Source of the DNA: Nitrospirillum amazonense
GTDB taxonomy: Bacteria; Pseudomonadota; Alphaproteobacteria; Azospirillales; Azospirillaceae
NCBI RefSeq assembly: GCF_007828045.1
Contig: NZ_VITN01000006.1
Span: 248,001 to 312,000 of the forward strand
Direction: 5' to 3'
Length of the DNA stretch: 64,000 bases
Under the pieces are notes generated by a model. It was given only the letters and a program-made list of their open reading frames with translations, had not been told where the DNA came from and did no database searches. This document shows positions 7,795 to 14,897 of this stretch, one piece after another; position 1 is the stretch's first letter; every line of letters starts with the position of its first letter. The translations under genes were made by a program, and so were the position numbers.

Positions 7795-8523
7795 ATGACC
7801 AGCGCGCCCCGGCTTCTGTTCCCCGTTCCCCAGCCCACCGTGCCGGTGGCCGGGCCGGCAGGGGGGGATGGTGCCGTCTTCCCCGTGCATCGTATCTATT
7901 GCATCGGACGCAACTACGCGGCGCACGCCCGCGAAATGGGCTCCGACCCCGCGCGGGAGCCGCCGTTCTTCTTCCAGAAGCCGGCCGACGCCGTGCAGGT
8001 GGTGATGCCGGGAACGGTGGCGGACCATCCTTATCCCACGCTGACCAGCAACTACCATTATGAGGTGGAGCTGGTGGCCGCCATCGGCTTGGGCGGCCGG
8101 AACATTCCGGTGGACCAGGCGCTCACCCACGTTTTTGGCTATGCCGTGGGCCTGGACATGACCCGCCGCGACCTGCAGCGCGCCATGGGCGACATCAAGA
8201 AGCCGTGGGAGATCGGCAAGGCCTTTGACCACAGCGCCCCCATCGGCCCGCTGCACCCCGTGTCCCAGGTGGGGCACCTGGCCGCCGGCGCCATCACCCT
8301 GGCGGTGAACGGCGAGGTGAAGCAATCCTCCACCCTGGACCAGATGACCTGGAAGCTGGCGGAGCAGATCGCCAACCTGTCCCAGGCCTTCGCCCTGCAG
8401 CCCGGTGACCTGATCTTCACCGGCACGCCAGAGAATGTGGGCCCGGTGGTGCCGGGCGACCTCATCACCGCCCACATCGACGGCCTGCCCGGCCTGTCGC
8501 TGCGCATCACCGACCGGGTGTAA
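7795..8523 (+). CDS. Fumarylacetoacetate hydrolase family protein (fumarylpyruvate hydrolase-like)
   Basis: 242 residues from the ATG at 7795; an upstream in-frame ATG gives a Gly/Arg-rich leader without family character. The FAH fold is clear. IYCIGRNYAAHAREMGSD and PPFFFQKPADAV are near-diagnostic of the fumarylpyruvate hydrolase branch (NagK-like, gentisate pathway). The metal ligands are in the YEVELVAAIG segment and further on in VGLDMTRRDLQ. The end carries the FTGTPENVGPV loop. It hydrolyses a C-C bond in acylpyruvates with Mg2+ or Mn2+. No other aromatic-catabolism gene is near, so the pathway assignment is tentative although the family is secure. Confidence 0.88.
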   Translation: MTSAPRLLFPVPQPTVPVAGPAGGDGAVFPVHRIYCIGRNYAAHAREMGSDPAREPPFFFQKPADAVQVVMPGTVADHPYPTLTSNYHYEVELVAAIGLGGRNIPVDQALTHVFGYAVGLDMTRRDLQRAMGDIKKPWEIGKAFDHSAPIGPLHPVSQVGHLAAGAITLAVNGEVKQSSTLDQMTWKLAEQIANLSQAFALQPGDLIFTGTPENVGPVVPGDLITAHIDGLPGLSLRITDRV

Positions 8524-8604
8524 GGGCGGGGGCGCCGGCCAGGGTGCGCCGGGCAAGGGGGGCGCCGGCCGGTTCTGGCTGGCGGGGCCGCCTTCGTGCT
8601 AAGC

Positions 8605-10512
8605 ATGGCCCCGTCTTTTCCCCTGCCGGGCGCCCGCGCCCGCAGTCCGAGGTTCGCCGGTCCCTTGTCCAAGAAGCCTAAGCCCCAGCCGCGACACACC
8701 GCCACCCTGCCCCTTGTGAAGCGCCTGGCCGGCAACTACCTGCGGCCCTATATCGGCATGGTGCTGCTGGCCAGCGTCCTCATCGCCATCAATGCCGGCA
8801 GCTCCGCCGTGCTGGCGCAGAAGCTGGTGCCCCTGATCGATGAGGTGCTGAGCGGCAAGAACCCCGGCTATCTGCGCACCTTCGCGGTCATCGTCTTCGC
8901 CACCTTCGTGGTGCGCGGCTTTTCCGGCTATTTCTCGGCCGTGCTGATGAACAATGTCGGCCAGCGGCTGGTGGCGGCGTTGCAGAAGCAGCTCTACAAC
9001 CACCTGATCAAGGCCGACCTCGCCTACCTGCACTCCCTGCCGTCGGGCCAGCTGGTCTCCAGCCTGGTGAACGACGTGAACCAGGTGCGCCAGGGCACGG
9101 CGGAGGTGTTGACCAACTACGGCCAGAGCGTGCTGACGCTCCTTTTCCTGGTGGGCGTGATGTTCCAGCAGGATTGGCTGCTGGCCACCATCTCGCTGAC
9201 CGTGGTGCCCTTCACCACCGTCATGCTCAGCCGCATGACCGGGCGGCTGCGCCGGGTGGCGGGGCGCACGCAGGCGGCACTGGGCACCTTCGCCAGCATC
9301 CTGACCCAGACGTTCCAGGGTGCGCGCCATGTGAAGGCCTATGGCATGGAAGAGTATGAGATGCGGCGCGTCGCCGGCATCGCCGACGATCTGCGCAAGC
9401 TGACCAACAAGTCCTTCCGCGTCTCCTCCTCCCTCATTCCCATCAATGAGGTGCTGAGCGGCGTCATCTTCGTCGGCGTCATCATCTATGGCGGGCTGGA
9501 GGCGGCGGCCGGGCACAGCACCGCCGGCACGCTGACCAGCTTCACCGGCGCCTTCCTGCTGGCGTTCGAGCCGCTGAAGCGCCTGTCCAAGCTGCAGACC
9601 CAGCTGCAGGTCAGCCTGGCCTCGGCGGAGCGGGTGTTCGAACTGCTGGACACGCCGCCGCGCATCGTCGACCGGCCGGGCGCCGCCGACTTGGCGGTCG
9701 CCTCCCACGCCATCAAGTTCAATGACGTGCGTTTCGCCTACCAGGACGGCACGGTGGCGCTGGACGGCGTGTCGCTGGAGGTGCCGGCGGGCAAGACCGT
9801 GGCCCTGGTGGGGTCCAGCGGGTCGGGCAAGACCACCATCCTGAACCTCATCCCCCGCTTCTACGACGTGACCGGCGGCGCCGTCACCCTGGGTGGCCAG
9901 GACATCCGCGACGTGACGCTGGCCTCGCTGCGCAGCGCCATCGGCCTGGTCAGCCAAGAGACGGGGCTGTTCGACGACACCGTGCGCGGCAACATCGCCT
10001 ATGGCCGCGTCGGCGCCGCGCAGGAAGAGATCGAGGCGGCGGCCAAGGCGGCGGCGGCGCACGACTTCATCCTGGGCCTGCCCCAGGGCTATGACACCCG
10101 GGTGGGCGAGAATGGCGTGAAGCTGTCCGGCGGCCAGCGCCAGCGCATCGGCATCGCCCGCGCCATGCTGAAGAACGCCCCCGTGCTGCTGCTGGACGAG
10201 GCGACCTCGGCCCTGGACAGCGAGTCCGAGCGGCTGGTGCAGGACGCCCTGCGCCGCTTGCAGCAGGGGCGCACCACCCTGGTCATCGCCCACCGCCTGT
10301 CCACCATCGTCGATGCCGACCGCATCTATGTCATCGATGGCGGCCGGGTGGTGGAGTCCGGCACACATGACGAATTGCTGGCGCTGGACGGCGCCTACGC
10401 CCGCTTCCACGCCCTGCAGGCCGGCGGCGGCCACGGCCCAGTGGTGGACGGCCCGGCGGAACTGGACGCCTCGACCGTGACGGCGGCCGGCGCCCTGTCG
10501 GCGGCGGGCTGA
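8605..10512 (+). CDS. Lipid A/multidrug-type ABC exporter (MsbA-like half transporter)
   Basis: About 635 residues; a GTG at 8596 and a TTG at 8666 are alternative starts. The N-terminal half is a six-helix type I exporter membrane domain (GMVLLASVLIAINAGSSAV begins the first span). The nucleotide-binding domain has Walker A VALVGSSGSGKTT, Q-loop SQETGLFDDTV, the signature LSGGQRQRIGIARA, Walker B VLLLDEATSALD and the H-loop VIAHRLST. This fusion works as a homodimer in the inner membrane. The length and the VSQETGLFDDTVRGNIAYG region fit MsbA, the flippase for lipid A-core, but a drug or lipid exporter cannot be excluded. It is followed by an alpha/beta hydrolase 27 bases on. Confidence 0.85.
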   Translation: MAPSFPLPGARARSPRFAGPLSKKPKPQPRHTATLPLVKRLAGNYLRPYIGMVLLASVLIAINAGSSAVLAQKLVPLIDEVLSGKNPGYLRTFAVIVFATFVVRGFSGYFSAVLMNNVGQRLVAALQKQLYNHLIKADLAYLHSLPSGQLVSSLVNDVNQVRQGTAEVLTNYGQSVLTLLFLVGVMFQQDWLLATISLTVVPFTTVMLSRMTGRLRRVAGRTQAALGTFASILTQTFQGARHVKAYGMEEYEMRRVAGIADDLRKLTNKSFRVSSSLIPINEVLSGVIFVGVIIYGGLEAAAGHSTAGTLTSFTGAFLLAFEPLKRLSKLQTQLQVSLASAERVFELLDTPPRIVDRPGAADLAVASHAIKFNDVRFAYQDGTVALDGVSLEVPAGKTVALVGSSGSGKTTILNLIPRFYDVTGGAVTLGGQDIRDVTLASLRSAIGLVSQETGLFDDTVRGNIAYGRVGAAQEEIEAAAKAAAAHDFILGLPQGYDTRVGENGVKLSGGQRQRIGIARAMLKNAPVLLLDEATSALDSESERLVQDALRRLQQGRTTLVIAHRLSTIVDADRIYVIDGGRVVESGTHDELLALDGAYARFHALQAGGGHGPVVDGPAELDASTVTAAGALSAAG

Positions 10513-10539
10513 ACCGATGGGAACGGGGTGATCACGACC

Positions 10540-11424
10540 ATGGTTGCCCTGTTTCTCCTGATCATCGTTGGCACGCTGGGTACCCTGTTCGGCGGCCTGG
10601 TGCTGATGCTGGCGCGCCAAGGGGGGGCCGCCCTGTTCGTCCATCCGCGCCTGCCCGATCCCGGCGCCCCGCCGGATGGGTTCGGCCTACGCGCCATCGC
10701 CTATCCCACCGCGGATGGTGTCACGCTGGCGGCTTGGACGGCCCCGCCCACGGGTATCACCAAGCCCCTGGTCCTGATCCTGGCGGGCCCGGGGCAGCGC
10801 CGGGCCGACCTGTCGGCACTGGCAACGGCCTTGGTGGCCGCCGGCTATGGCGTCATGGTGACCTGCCGCCGCCCCCTGTCCCTGACGGTGGGGGACTGGG
10901 GGGAAACGGCCTTGCTGGCCGATGCCCGCGCCGCCCTGGATCATCTGACGGCGCAGGGCGTCTCCGGCTCCCGCCTCGTCATCCTGGGGGTGTCGGCGGC
11001 GGCGGCCCTGGCCCTGCACATGGCCTGGGAGCGGCGGCCGGCCGCCGTGGTGCTGGCGGCCCCGCCCACTTCGGGCGCCGATCTGCTGGTGGGCCGTTGG
11101 CATCTGTCGGCACTGGCGGGCATGGCCAGCAACCCGCTGGCCGTGGTGGGCCGCTTGACAGTGGCGCCGCCGGCCTGTCCGCTGCTGGTGCTGCACGGCC
11201 TGGCGGACCGGACGGTGCCGCCGGCCATGGGCCAGGCGGTGTTCAAGGCAGCGCCGGAGCCCAAGCACGCCGCCTGGATCAAGGGGGCGGGCCATGCCGA
11301 CCTGTGGGCTAAAGGGGGCACCGACGCGCTGCTGGACTTCCTGGCCGGCCGCCGGGGCCCGGCGGCGACCCTGGACCAGGAGGCGCCGTGGCGGGCGCCG
11401 GGCCTGCCCGCCGTCAGGACCTAA
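10540..11424 (+). CDS. Membrane-anchored alpha/beta hydrolase
   Basis: 294 residues from the ATG at 10540, preceded by GGGGTGATC, an excellent ribosome-binding site; the GTG at 10528 overlaps that site. One N-terminal membrane segment (VALFLLIIVGTLGTLFGGLVLML) anchors the protein, with the hydrolase domain following. The putative elbow is LVILGVSAAAALAL, so the pattern is G-x-S-x-A instead of the usual G-x-S-x-G. The acid is likely in HGLADRTVPP and the base in GAGHADLW. It is a Ser hydrolase of the dienelactone-hydrolase/BAAT-like group with unknown substrate. It probably shares a transcript with the MsbA-like gene. Its stop overlaps the stop of the convergent GNAT gene by 4 bases. Confidence 0.75.
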   Translation: MVALFLLIIVGTLGTLFGGLVLMLARQGGAALFVHPRLPDPGAPPDGFGLRAIAYPTADGVTLAAWTAPPTGITKPLVLILAGPGQRRADLSALATALVAAGYGVMVTCRRPLSLTVGDWGETALLADARAALDHLTAQGVSGSRLVILGVSAAAALALHMAWERRPAAVVLAAPPTSGADLLVGRWHLSALAGMASNPLAVVGRLTVAPPACPLLVLHGLADRTVPPAMGQAVFKAAPEPKHAAWIKGAGHADLWAKGGTDALLDFLAGRRGPAATLDQEAPWRAPGLPAVRT

Positions 11425-11888
11425 CCGACATACCGCCGCAGCCGGAAGGCGTGGGAGCCGTCGGCGTAGTAATCCTCCTCCACCGAGGTCTGGTGGAAGC
11501 CCAGGCGCTCGTACAGCGCGCGGGCGGCGTCGTTTTCCGGATGCACCTCCAGCGACAACCACTGGTGGCCGGTGGCGCGCACCAGCTCCAGGGCGGCGGC
11601 CACCATGGCCTTGGCCAGCCCACGGCCGCGCAGGTCGGGATGGGTGGCCAGGGAATAGAGACGCATGCCCCGGGTGCCCTGGCGGGACAGCAGCACGGCG
11701 CTGGCCGCCAGCGTGCCGTCGGCACCGTCGATCACCAGGATGTGGGCGGACGGCCGCTCCAGCAGGCGGCGGAAGCTGCGCCGGCCCATGCGGTTGAACT
11801 CGAAACAGAGCTTCTCCAGCGCCAGCAGGGCCTCCAGGTCGGCCGGGGTGGCGGGGCGGGGGCGGGGAGCGGGGGCGGGGGTCTTCAT
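11421..11888 (-). CDS. GNAT-family N-acetyltransferase (RimI-like)
   Basis: 155 residues from the ATG at 11888 with an AAGG site upstream. The acetyl-CoA binding signature is RLYSLATHPDLRGRGLAKAMVAAAL (motif A, R-G-x-G-x-A). LEVHPENDAARALYERLGF and the final DYYADGSHAFRLRR block are the closing RimI-like features. The opening PRPATPADLEALLALEKLCFEFNRMGRRSFRRLL strongly resembles the acetyltransferase half of GNAT/peptidase-C39 proteins known to neighbour RLAN-ATP-grasp ligases. Here the peptidase half is absent. It is divergent from the 74-residue protein and ATP-grasp gene, which suggests a functional link. The substrate is unknown, perhaps the amino group of the ligase product. Confidence 0.85.
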   Translation of the reverse strand: MKTPAPAPRPRPATPADLEALLALEKLCFEFNRMGRRSFRRLLERPSAHILVIDGADGTLAASAVLLSRQGTRGMRLYSLATHPDLRGRGLAKAMVAAALELVRATGHQWLSLEVHPENDAARALYERLGFHQTSVEEDYYADGSHAFRLRRYVG

Positions 11889-12048
11889 GGTGCCTTGAAG
11901 GTAAAGGCCCGCGCGCTGGGGCGCCAAATCAAAAACCCTTTATCATCCGGCCCCGGCATTGGCATGGAGATTTAATGCGGGTGCCCCGGACACTGGGGGC
12001 ACCACGGCGGACTTGGGTGCCGTGGGGCCTTTCCTGAAGGACAGCACC

Positions 12049-12273
12049 ATGGCACGCATCATCGTCATCGAACGCGGCCCCGGCGGCCTGTGGGCCGCCC
12101 ACGACAGCGCCGGCCTGATCGGCGGCGTCTTCACCGAGCGCCGCGCCGCCGTGACCTTCGCCACCTTCCAGCCGGACCACCCCACCGTGCTGCTGCGCGC
12201 CGGCGCGGGTGGGCCGGGGGTCGATGGCGGGGGCCGCGCGCCCGCCGCACCCCTCCCCAGTACCCGCTTTTGA
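12049..12273 (+). CDS. Small uncharacterised protein preceding the RLAN-ATP-grasp ligase
   Basis: 74 residues, starting at the ATG at 12049 with AAGGAC 6-11 bases upstream. Its N-terminal part (MARIIVIERGPGGLWAAHDS, then AGLIGGVFTERRAAVTFATFQ) looks like a small folded alpha/beta unit. The tail from about residue 50 is Gly/Pro/Ala-rich and probably disordered (GAGGPGVDGGGRAPAAPLP). The stop is 13 bases before the ATG of the ATP-grasp gene, whose ribosome-binding site (GAGGGGAGGG) directly follows, so the two form an operon. I do not recognise the family. It could be a regulator, a carrier or a peptide substrate of the ligase; all three are inference. Confidence 0.65.
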   Translation: MARIIVIERGPGGLWAAHDSAGLIGGVFTERRAAVTFATFQPDHPTVLLRAGAGGPGVDGGGRAPAAPLPSTRF

Positions 12274-12286
12274 GGGGAGGGCCGCC

Positions 12287-13906
12287 ATGCCGGACTGTGC
12301 CACAGCCGCCCCTTCCCATATTCCTGTGCGCCCCCTGGCGCAGGCCGCGTCCGACCTGATCGTGGTGGTGGAGCGGCGGCGGGATTTCCGCTGGCCCGAC
12401 CCCGACGGCCGGGTCATGACCGCCGGCGCCTATGTCGCCGCCCAGCCGGGCCGCCCGCGCCGCGTCATCAATTTGTGCCGGCACGCCGACTATCTCTCCG
12501 CCGGCTACTACGCCTCGCTCCTGGCGGAGGCGCGCGGCGACCGGGTGACGCCGGCGCTGCGCACGCTGGCCGACCTGGTCGGGGCCGGAACGGGGCAGGC
12601 CGACCTGGCCGACAGCCTGGCGGACCTGAACCCCCGCCTGGTCCATCTGCCGCCCCCGCCGGCGGGGGCGGCCCGGCACGCCGCCAACATCTATTTCGGC
12701 CGCACGCCCGATACCGGGCTGACCGATGTCGCCGCCCGCCTGTTCCAGCGTCTGGACTACCCGCTGATGCGCTTGACCCTGGCGTATGGGGAGGGCGGGT
12801 GGCGCATCGCCGGCCTGGTCCCCCTGGGCACCGACGCCGTGCCCCGCATGCACGACGTCTTTTTCCTGAACGCGCTGGAGGCCTATGCCCGCCGGCGCTG
12901 GCAACGGCCCCGGGGGCCGGCGGCGCCGTCCTTCACCTTGGGCGTCCTGCACGATCCGGACGATCCCCTGCCGCCCAGCAACGCCGGCACGCTGGCCCAC
13001 CTCGCGCGGGTGGGCGACGATCTGGGCGTGCGGGTGGAGGTCATCGGCCGGCGCGACTACCGCCACTTGGCGCGCTTCGACGGCCTGTTCATCCGCGAAA
13101 CCACGGCCGTGCCCCACCACACCTTCCGCTTCGCCCGCCGGGCGGAGGCACTGGGCATTCCCGCGGTGGACGACACCACCAGCATCCTGCGCTGCACCAA
13201 CAAGGTCTTCCTGGCGGAAACGCTGGCCGGTCACGGCGTGGCCACCCCGCGCACCCGCCTGGTGACACGCGCCACCCTGGCGGAGGTGGCGGCCACGCTG
13301 ACCTTCCCCGCCGTGCTGAAGGCGCCGGACGGCGCCTTCAGCCGGGGGGTGGAGCGGGTGATGGACATCGACGCCTTCCACCGCGTGGCGGCGGCCCTGC
13401 TGGCGCGGTCGCAGATCATCCTGGCGCAGGACTACCTGCCCACCGCCTTCGACTGGCGGGTGGGCGTGCTGGGGGGCGAGGTGCTGTTCGTGGCGCAATA
13501 TTACATGTGCCCCCGGCATTGGCAGATCGTGCGCCACGCCGCCGACGGCAGCCATGACGAAGGCGCCACCCGCGCGGTGGCCGTGGCCGACACCCCAACC
13601 GCCGTTCTGGCCGCGGCGTTGGCCGCCGCCCGCCTGATGGGCAACGGCCTCTACGGCGTGGATCTGAAGCAACTGCCCTCGGGCGAGGTCGTGGTGATCG
13701 AGGTGAACGACAATCCCAACCTTGACGTGGGGGCGGAGGATCGCGCCGCCGGTCCCCTGCTGTGGCGCCGCGTCATCGGTCACTTCCTGACGGCCGCCGG
13801 CCGCGCGCCCATGCCCGGCAGCGCCGCCGTCTCCGCCATTGACCTGCCCACCGCCGAACGCGCGGCCCTGGCCCGCGCCGCTGCCGTGCGGGCGGCGGTG
13901 GCGTGA
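12287..13906 (+). CDS. RimK-like ATP-grasp ligase with RLAN N-terminal domain
   Basis: 539 residues from the ATG at 12287, next to a GAGGGGAGGG site. The N-terminal part (from LIVVVERRRDFRWPDPDGRVM through VINLCRHADYLSAGYYASLLAE) matches the RLAN domain found in front of some RimK-like enzymes. From about residue 275 an ATP-grasp fold follows: ETTAVPHHTFRFARRAEALGIPAVDD, then VLKAPDGAFSRGV, a glycine-rich ATP lid. The metal-binding end is YGVDLKQLPSGEVVVIEVNDNPN (E-x-N-x-N-P-N). Such enzymes join a carboxylate to an amine with ATP, often adding amino acids to a peptide or protein. The neighbours (small protein, GNAT) resemble described peptide-ligase clusters. Substrate unknown. Confidence 0.85.
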   Translation: MPDCATAAPSHIPVRPLAQAASDLIVVVERRRDFRWPDPDGRVMTAGAYVAAQPGRPRRVINLCRHADYLSAGYYASLLAEARGDRVTPALRTLADLVGAGTGQADLADSLADLNPRLVHLPPPPAGAARHAANIYFGRTPDTGLTDVAARLFQRLDYPLMRLTLAYGEGGWRIAGLVPLGTDAVPRMHDVFFLNALEAYARRRWQRPRGPAAPSFTLGVLHDPDDPLPPSNAGTLAHLARVGDDLGVRVEVIGRRDYRHLARFDGLFIRETTAVPHHTFRFARRAEALGIPAVDDTTSILRCTNKVFLAETLAGHGVATPRTRLVTRATLAEVAATLTFPAVLKAPDGAFSRGVERVMDIDAFHRVAAALLARSQIILAQDYLPTAFDWRVGVLGGEVLFVAQYYMCPRHWQIVRHAADGSHDEGATRAVAVADTPTAVLAAALAAARLMGNGLYGVDLKQLPSGEVVVIEVNDNPNLDVGAEDRAAGPLLWRRVIGHFLTAAGRAPMPGSAAVSAIDLPTAERAALARAAAVRAAVA

Positions 13907-13940
13907 GGCTCGGGAGCGCCCAGTTCCATCCTGTGAAAAA

Positions 13941-13978
13941 GCCGCGCCCGAAAGTGATTCCGGGCGCGGCGCCTTTTT
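13941..13978. terminator. Bidirectional intrinsic terminator
   Basis: The stem GCCGCGCCCG / CGGGCGCGGC (10 bp, 10-base loop) is flanked by AAAAA on the left and TTTTT on the right. It serves the ATP-grasp gene (plus) and higA (minus); the higA stop lies inside the T-run. Confidence 0.85.
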
Positions 13979-14360
13979 ATTCGGCGCCGATCTGTCCGCG
14001 CAAAGGGTAGGGACGGACCAGGATGTCGGCCGAGATGCCGAGGTGCTCGCTCAATGTCCGGATCATGGGCAGGGTCAGCGGGCGCACGCGGTTCAGCACC
14101 TCCGCCACCCGGCCGCTGCCTCCGATCAGACCTTTCAGGGCGGCCCTTCCCGATCCCATCTGGTCCAGGCGGAACAGGATGGCCTCGATGGGATCCGGCG
14201 GCGTCATGGGGCTGGTCGCCCGTTCATAAGCCTCCGCCAGGGTGATCAGCACGTCCAGCCGGTCGCCTTCCGGGGTGCCCGGCTGGGCGTTCCACAGCGT
14301 CTCGATTTCCATGTGGGCGGCCGCAAGGTCGTCGTCGGTGCGGATGGGCTTGATATCCAT
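13977..14360 (-). CDS. higA: HigA-type antitoxin (XRE-like regulator)
   Basis: 127 residues from the ATG at 14360, 2 bases after the toxin stop; a TTG at 14366 overlapping that stop is an alternative. The N-terminal region (MDIKPIRTDDDLAAAHMEIETLWNAQPGTPEGDRLDVLITL) is the conserved acidic block of the HigA/COG5499 antitoxins. The C-terminus is an XRE-like helix-turn-helix in which GSGRVAEVLNRVRPLTLPMIRTLSEHLGI is the DNA-binding part. It neutralises HigB and represses its own operon. The order toxin then antitoxin is typical of higBA. Confidence 0.9.
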   Translation of the reverse strand: MDIKPIRTDDDLAAAHMEIETLWNAQPGTPEGDRLDVLITLAEAYERATSPMTPPDPIEAILFRLDQMGSGRAALKGLIGGSGRVAEVLNRVRPLTLPMIRTLSEHLGISADILVRPYPLRGQIGAE

Positions 14361-14362
14361 GG

Positions 14363-14659
14363 TCAAATGGTCTCCACGTCGATGGCGTCATATTCAGCGT
14401 GGCTGCCGACGAAGCGTATGTAGACAGTCTTGAAGTCGTAGTTCACCCAAACGACAAGGCGGTACTTGTTGCCGCCGATGTTGAAGATGACGCGCTGGCC
14501 GACAAAGCTGGCGGTGGCGTAACGGGCCTTGATGTCCGCCGGACCGGTCCATTGGGCTTTGGCCGTTTCGGCGTACCAGGTTTCCAAAGGCCCACGGCTG
14601 TCTTCCCGCCCACGTTCGCCCCAATGGGCCTGCAAGGTTTTGTGGGCGATGATCCGCAT
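14363..14659 (-). CDS. higB: HigB-type mRNA interferase toxin
   Basis: 98 residues from the ATG at 14659, which sits right at the family's conserved opening MRIIAHKTLQAHW; an earlier in-frame ATG at 14698 falls inside the operator repeat and is rejected. The motifs WTGPADIKARYATASFVGQRVIFNIGGNKYRLV and the VYIRFVGSHAEYDAIDV end are characteristic of the HigB_toxin family, RelE-fold endonucleases that cut mRNA on the ribosome. It is translated just before higA in one transcript. The conserved YRLV and HAEYD blocks suggest an intact, active toxin. Confidence 0.92.
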   Translation of the reverse strand: MRIIAHKTLQAHWGERGREDSRGPLETWYAETAKAQWTGPADIKARYATASFVGQRVIFNIGGNKYRLVVWVNYDFKTVYIRFVGSHAEYDAIDVETI

Positions 14660-14674
14660 GGCCAAAGGATAGCC

Positions 14675-14718
14675 CGCTCCCACCATGGGAGCAAACAAAA
14701 ACTCCCATGGCGGGAGCG
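14675..14718. promoter_or_regulatory. Double-dyad operator of higBA
   Basis: Two 17-base arms (14675-14691 and 14702-14718) are inverted copies differing at one position, separated by the A-rich CAAACAAAAA. Each arm is itself a dyad, CTCCC-N5-GGGAG (14677-14691 and 14702-14716), with centres 25 bases apart. Position 16-59 bases upstream of higB and the paired dyads suggest binding by HigA dimers. The element also lies in the divergent spacer to secDF. Confidence 0.65.
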
Positions 14719-14897
14719 GCCGTGGCGGTGACGCCCATCGTATGCTTTTTTGGTTGGAAGCGTGCGGGGGTGCGGGTATTCAAGGCGCTTGGTTTAACCG
14801 GCCCGTGGTGGGTGTTTCCGCCGGGGCCGTCTGTTTCCTGCGGCGGACGTCCCCACATGAAGGGGGCCCGCGCCAGGTTCCAAGGACGTCGTACCCT

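Noticed and set aside
8525-8575. Direct repeat of GGGGGCGCCGGCC after the hydrolase gene as a regulatory site
   Set aside because: Pure G/C low complexity in a GC-rich spacer; no dyad spacing or position suggests function.
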